Positions 60,581 to 64,000 of a stretch of 64,000 bases of DNA are shown here, piece by piece. Source of the DNA: Porticoccus sp950063125 (GTDB taxonomy: Bacteria; Pseudomonadota; Gammaproteobacteria; Pseudomonadales; Porticoccaceae); NCBI RefSeq assembly GCF_963973895.1, contig NZ_CAXBBF010000004.1. One strand, given 5' to 3'. The translations under genes and the position numbers were made by a program. The notes below the pieces were generated by a model. The model searched no databases, was not told where the DNA came from, and worked only from the letters and a program-made list of their open reading frames with translations. How positions within the stretch are numbered: position 1 is the first letter of the stretch; the number at the start of each line of letters is the position of its first letter.

Positions 60581-61645
60581 TCAGGGCACAACTGGTTGTT
60601 TCGGAGGGCACTGGCCGGCCTCGGTCAGTGTGCGTGGTCGATAGTTAAGCCTGGCATCTTTCCACCGCTTCCAGACACTGTTATCAACCGAAATATTGAC
60701 CGCAGGGTGTCCGTTTATACCCTCGGAATATCTTCTGCAGAACCGGCCATCTCCCTCGCCTTTGATTTTGCGGAACCACGCGTAGGCGCCGTTCAGGAAT
60801 TCCTCGAAGGAGTCTTTTGGCTCGGTTTGCCATGCGTCGTCGGGAGCCTTGAATGGATCGAGCTTCAGCCCTGCTTTTTCAGCCTTCTCCAGAATCCATT
60901 GCAACGGAATATCGGCAAGTGAATCCTTGGCACCATAGCCGCCGCCCACATTCGCGTGGGCGCCAATAAACCAGCGCTGTTCCACCTCCAGATTGCGCCG
61001 TTTTTTGTTTCCATCGGTACTGGTCCACAGCGGTACGTCGTAGGCCGCCCTGTGTTCATCCAGTGCAACCGCATGGTAGGCATAATCCACAATGCTGGAG
61101 AGTTCGGTATCGTGCCACGAGTACTTCCCCCTTTCGGAAAGGACAGTACCGGGTACTCCCAGTGCGCCGACGGTATCCCAGACACCGATGAAGTGGATCC
61201 TCGGGTTCCGGCTGTACCGCGCTCTGAAATCCTTGCAGGCGTCAGCATCTGGAGAGAGGCTTTCATCCCGGTAGATACTTTCAGCTTTTTCCAGCAAGCC
61301 CGGGGTGACGATATGCAGTAATCCACATTTGCGGATTAACCCAACGAGGCTTCTTGCCGTATAGGCACCACGACTGAATCCGAATATCCATATCTCCTCG
61401 CCATCGGTGTAACGTTTTGCAAGCCACTCGTATCCCGCCAGCAAATTTTTGCTAAGACCGTAACCGAACACGCCGCCTCTGAAGCGCTCCAGCTTCGATG
61501 TGCCAACACCGGCGTTGTAGAAAAAGCGTTGTCGCATATCGCCGTCATAATCATGAAGGCAGCGCGAGATACGATAAACATTTGTTTGATCTTCGGGATC
61601 GTTCCAGGTCCCGTCGAACAGCATAATCAATCGTTGTTTTGCCAT
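60581..61645 (-). CDS. DUF2235 alpha/beta-hydrolase-like protein
   Basis: This 354-aa protein has a DUF2235 domain. It begins RLIMLFDGTWNDPEDQTNVYR and has IWIFGFSRGAYTARSLVGLI (the GxSxG-like nucleophile elbow GFSRG near 90), GVWDTVGALGVP and HEALDE-type YHAVALDEHR. The family includes Tle1-type phospholipase effectors of type VI secretion, but no secretion genes or signal peptide are seen here. So it may be a housekeeping hydrolase. The start has AAACCC upstream, not a strong RBS. Confidence 0.88.
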   Translation of the reverse strand: MAKQRLIMLFDGTWNDPEDQTNVYRISRCLHDYDGDMRQRFFYNAGVGTSKLERFRGGVFGYGLSKNLLAGYEWLAKRYTDGEEIWIFGFSRGAYTARSLVGLIRKCGLLHIVTPGLLEKAESIYRDESLSPDADACKDFRARYSRNPRIHFIGVWDTVGALGVPGTVLSERGKYSWHDTELSSIVDYAYHAVALDEHRAAYDVPLWTSTDGNKKRRNLEVEQRWFIGAHANVGGGYGAKDSLADIPLQWILEKAEKAGLKLDPFKAPDDAWQTEPKDSFEEFLNGAYAWFRKIKGEGDGRFCRRYSEGINGHPAVNISVDNSVWKRWKDARLNYRPRTLTEAGQCPPKQPVVP

Positions 61646-61872
61646 AGGGTTTCCTACCGTCGCAATAATGGGGCTTCACCACGTACGTGGCCGTACCTCT
61701 GTAGCTATTATGTGTTTCTTATGTCAGTACACCATGAATATGAACCTGATAATTAATTCAAATCAAGTTGATAAGTAACAGGGTTTGCAACTGGTAAATC
61801 CTGCATCCATACTTTAAAAGTAATAACCCCTGTGTAGATCTGACTTGTTTTTTCTTCAGTAAGGAGAGCTTC

Positions 61873-62148
61873 ATGAAATCTTTAGTAAAGTTTTTACCTG
61901 TTCTGATGGTGGTGGCGGTCACTGGTTGTGCAAGCAACTCATCGGTAGATGAGGTCAGGGCAATGGCCCAGGAAGCTCAGCGCTCTGCTGCTGAAGCAAA
62001 CAGAGCCGCCGCCGATGCCCAGCGGTCAGCTGATGCTGCAAATAAAGCTGCTGCCAATGCCCAAAGTACTGCTGACGAAGCAAAAACATCAGCATACGAA
62101 GCCAACGAGAAAATTGACCGGGCCTTTAAAAAGGCAATGGAAAAGTAG
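61873..62148 (+). CDS. Lpp/OprI-like alanine-zipper outer-membrane lipoprotein
   Basis: This 91-aa lipoprotein has a lipobox (VAVTGC, Cys20) and a long Ala-rich heptad coiled coil (EVRAMAQEAQRSAAEANRAA and onward), as in OprI and Lpp. It ends MEK. The terminal Lys is the residue that L,D-transpeptidases join to meso-diaminopimelate of peptidoglycan. A ribosome site (AAGGAGAG) precedes it. It converges with two L,D-transpeptidase genes, 5 bp apart. This is likely the cell's main envelope tether. Confidence 0.9.
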   Translation: MKSLVKFLPVLMVVAVTGCASNSSVDEVRAMAQEAQRSAAEANRAAADAQRSADAANKAAANAQSTADEAKTSAYEANEKIDRAFKKAMEK

Positions 62149-62153
62149 TCCAT

Positions 62154-63155
62154 TTACTCAGTCATATCCGGTCGGTTTGAGTGGTCTGACCGGATATGAT
62201 TTCGATAATACTCAAAATCTGATAATGAATGTGGCTGTATTCCCACCAGCACGGGCATACCCGTAGCTTTTGTTATTGCAATATCGACCCTGTTCCAGTC
62301 AATCAGAACCTCCGGCTGTTTCTCCAGCATCGATGTCAGCTTATCGACAACCCCTGTTCGGTTTTCCTCCTGTACCTCGCTATCAAGTTCCAGTGGATGA
62401 TGTACCTCCAGATAAAGCTTTTCGTCTTTCCAGCCGATTTTATAGGGCTGATTGACGATGGTGACAGGCGTATTAACCGGCGCGAGGTTATAGAGCTCTT
62501 CAATATGTTCGGGGTACATCCGAATGCAGCCGTGGGTGACCTGCATGCCAATGCCAAAACGTTTGTTCGTACCGTGGATAAAGTAACTGGGAACATCCAG
62601 TGCCAGCAAATAGTCGCCCAAAGGGTTGTCCGGGCCAGCGGGAACGACTTTAGGCAGTAAATCTCCCCGGGCGGCGTGTTCCGCACGGATACTTTCGGGG
62701 GGATACCAAGATGGCTGTTCAACTCGCAGGGTGATGTGGGTTTCAGTCAGCGGTGTCGCCCAGTCCCTGCGACCCACGCTGATGGGGTAAACCGTCACGG
62801 TCTTGTGATTCTGCTCATCCCCGTCGTAAAAATAAAGACGCATTTCCGCTGTATTGATGACAATGCCTTTACGTGGCGCATCCGGCAAAATAACACTGAA
62901 CGGCAATAATACTTTGCTCCCGTCATCGGGAAGCCAGGCGTCGACATCCGGATTTGCCGAGCGGATCATGTTGTATCCCAACTGATATCGTACTGCGATA
63001 TCAATCAGCGTCTCTTCTCTTGATATGTAGGTGCTGCTGTTACTGCCCACCAGATCCGTATTGGTCTCTGATGTCAGGATATGCCGGTTCTCAGCCAGGC
63101 AGGGCAGGCAACAAAGAGCAACTAACAGGAGACCAAAGGCCCTGGCGCTTGTCAT
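62154..63155 (-). CDS. L,D-transpeptidase with LysM domain (ErfK/YbiS-like)
   Basis: This about 333-aa periplasmic enzyme has a signal peptide (start MTSARAFGLLLVALCCLP), a LysM-like domain (about 40-90, ETLIDIAVRYQLGYNMIRSANP) and a YkuD catalytic domain with HGCIRMYPEHIEELY, whose Cys is near residue 210. ErfK/YbiS-type enzymes attach Lpp to peptidoglycan. An ATG at 63185 overlaps the previous stop (TAATG) and would add ten residues; the shorter start has the better signal peptide. Its last codons form a hairpin also usable by the facing lpp transcript. Confidence 0.9.
   Translation of the reverse strand: MTSARAFGLLLVALCCLPCLAENRHILTSETNTDLVGSNSSTYISREETLIDIAVRYQLGYNMIRSANPDVDAWLPDDGSKVLLPFSVILPDAPRKGIVINTAEMRLYFYDGDEQNHKTVTVYPISVGRRDWATPLTETHITLRVEQPSWYPPESIRAEHAARGDLLPKVVPAGPDNPLGDYLLALDVPSYFIHGTNKRFGIGMQVTHGCIRMYPEHIEELYNLAPVNTPVTIVNQPYKIGWKDEKLYLEVHHPLELDSEVQEENRTGVVDKLTSMLEKQPEVLIDWNRVDIAITKATGMPVLVGIQPHSLSDFEYYRNHIRSDHSNRPDMTE
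62162..62199. terminator. 12-bp hairpin within the transpeptidase 3' end, facing the lipoprotein gene
   Basis: TCATATCCGGTC and GACCGGATATGA pair perfectly around 14 nt, 14 bp after the lpp stop. It lies inside the last codons of the transpeptidase gene. It is followed on the plus strand by TTTCGATAAT, so termination of the lipoprotein transcript is plausible, but the T run is weak. Confidence 0.6.
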
Positions 63156-63184
63156 GGTTACCTGAATTGGCTGCCAAGCTGCCA

Positions 63185-63670
63185 TTAGGGACGAATATCA
63201 ATAGGTGTTCCCGGCTTAATGGCCCGCCAGATTTCATCCATATCCGCATTGGTCACCGCAATACAACCATCGGTCCAGTTGAATTTCTGAATCAGCTCGG
63301 GAGGCAACGTCGCATTATTTGGCATGCCATGGATCATGATTGAACCTCCGGGCAGTGCCCCAATGTCCAAAGCCCGCTTGATATCCTGCTCATTAGGATA
63401 GGAAATATGAATGGCCTTGTAAAAATCACTTTTTTCAGTCTTGAAATCCAGAATATAGCGTCCCTCAGGCGTTCGCTCATCCCCAGCATGCAGCTTGTGC
63501 CCTCGGGGTCGGGGTCCCAGAGCGATGGAATACTCCCGGTACTTGATGCCATCCCGAAGCAGATAGAGCTTTCTCTCTGACTTGTCGACCAGCACACTGT
63601 CTGCAAGAAACCGCTCATCAGACATGGCCAGCTGGCAAACCAGCAAGCCGATTATTAAAACTTTGTACAT
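63185..63670 (-). CDS. L,D-transpeptidase-family protein (YafK-like)
   Basis: This 161-aa protein has a signal-like hydrophobic start (VLIIGLLVCQLAMSDE) and the YkuD fold with KLYLLRDGIKYREYSIALGP and the catalytic SGCx-type motif written DGCIAVTNADMDEIW, Cys136. Conserved His is in IMIHGMPN. YafK-like members (DpaA) cut rather than form Lpp-peptidoglycan links. So the pair may be a linker and a remover. The start at 63670 gives the signal; upstream in-frame starts add 23 residues. Its stop overlaps the next gene. Confidence 0.85.
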   Translation of the reverse strand: MYKVLIIGLLVCQLAMSDERFLADSVLVDKSERKLYLLRDGIKYREYSIALGPRPRGHKLHAGDERTPEGRYILDFKTEKSDFYKAIHISYPNEQDIKRALDIGALPGGSIMIHGMPNNATLPPELIQKFNWTDGCIAVTNADMDEIWRAIKPGTPIDIRP

Positions 63671-63750
63671 GACAGGTAAACCTACCCCAAGTGCTGTTCT
63701 GCTGTGACAGTTGGCTGCCAATGGGCGATCAATTGGCAATTAAAGAGGCT

Positions 63751-63884
63751 GTAACGATTATTCTAGATCAAAGATATTTAGTTTCGGGGTAATAGCGTCA
63801 AATTTTACTGATTCGGGATAAGTTGACCACTAAAAAGTACAGCATGTCAGTTTAGCAGTGAAAATGGTTAGAAATAATCGTTAC
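63751..63884. repeat. Widely spaced 12-bp inverted repeat upstream of the L,D-transpeptidase genes
   Basis: GTAACGATTATT at 63751-63762 and its exact complement AATAATCGTTAC at 63873-63884 lie 110 bp apart. They are in the likely promoter region of the transpeptidase genes. Two half-sites for one regulator are possible; chance cannot be excluded. Confidence 0.5.
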
Positions 63885-63946
63885 GATCCCTTTAGCTCGG
63901 TGTAAATAAATCTGGAGGCAACCCGAAAATATTTGTAGAACAGGTA

Positions 63947-64000
63947 GTTATCAGTTATCAGTTATCAGTTATCAGTTATCAGTTATCAGTTATCAGTTAT
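63947..64000. repeat. Heptanucleotide tandem repeat (GTTATCA)n, cut by window edge
   Basis: The last 54 bp consist of uninterrupted GTTATCA units, nearly eight copies, and continue beyond the window. The units are identical, so slippage or recent expansion is likely. It is intergenic as far as can be seen. Repeat number could vary between strains. Confidence 0.97.

Noticed and set aside
60581..61645. DUF2235 protein as a type VI secretion effector
   Set aside because: No VgrG, PAAR, immunity gene or other secretion component is present nearby, so an effector role is unsupported.

Overview
The window reads as a stretch of the chromosome of a free-living, probably marine or aquatic, gammaproteobacterium. 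The evidence is the hemA-prfA-prmC order at the left end, RhlB and RhlE DEAD-box helicases, a CspA-type cold-shock protein, AcnA, an Lpp/OprI-like lipoprotein with L,D-transpeptidases, and moderate G+C. The genus cannot be fixed from sequence alone. No rRNA, tRNA, CRISPR array, transposase, integrase or phage gene was seen. This looks like core and niche-adaptation chromosome, not a mobile island.

Region by region. 0-3.4 kb: haem and translation-termination genes (hemA, prfA, prmC). 3.4-6.5 kb: a flavin reductase, then the three genes of the AmmeMemoRadiSam set (AMMECR1, MEMO and radical SAM), the last one divergent. 6.6-12.4 kb: rhlB, a CysZ-like protein, an AsmA-like membrane-anchored protein, rhlE and a serine beta-lactamase-like hydrolase. 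12.6-19.0 kb: a cyanate-utilisation cluster. A sigma-54 activator (cynF type) is divergent from an ABC transporter (cynABD), cyanase (cynS) and a DUF1348 gene. The intergenic region holds three 12-bp palindromes, a possible IHF site and a textbook -24/-12 promoter. 19-34.8 kb: mostly housekeeping and stress genes (methyltransferase, cupin, cold-shock protein, two CPA2 antiporters, two flavin/NADPH reductases, aconitase, DsbA-like isomerase, transglutaminase, TrhA, Usp, and a diguanylate cyclase).

35-44 kb: a GNAT-nitrilase fusion, two DUF1508 paralogues about 6 kb apart, an alpha-carbonic anhydrase split by one amber codon, a frameshifted HigA-type antitoxin remnant, a monooxygenase-like protein, an amidotransferase, and a sulfur-related block. 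That block holds a SulP transporter, two YeeE/YedE half-channels and an ArsR regulator whose Cys pair has the spacing of persulfide sensors. It ends at a very AT-rich gene-free stretch near 43.8-44.1 kb. 44-50.8 kb: small conserved and hypothetical proteins, RlmA, an RhtB exporter, an HxlR regulator and a small thioredoxin-like protein. 51-54.1 kb: a molybdate operon (short ModE, a perfect operator, modABC).

54.2-64 kb: an HD-GYP protein, an OprC/NosA-like copper receptor, a Gdx/SugE exporter with a candidate guanidine-II riboswitch, an unusual ZIP-family protein, an NSS symporter, a DUF2235 hydrolase, and an envelope module (alanine-zipper lipoprotein ending in Lys, facing two L,D-transpeptidases). 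The window ends inside a heptanucleotide tandem repeat. Together the accessory genes describe a cell that scavenges reduced nitrogen (cyanate, possibly guanidine export), molybdate, sulfur compounds and copper. No single large undescribed system stands out. The best leads are the cyn regulatory region, the guanidine-II candidate, the interrupted carbonic anhydrase, the short ModE and the Lpp/Ldt module.
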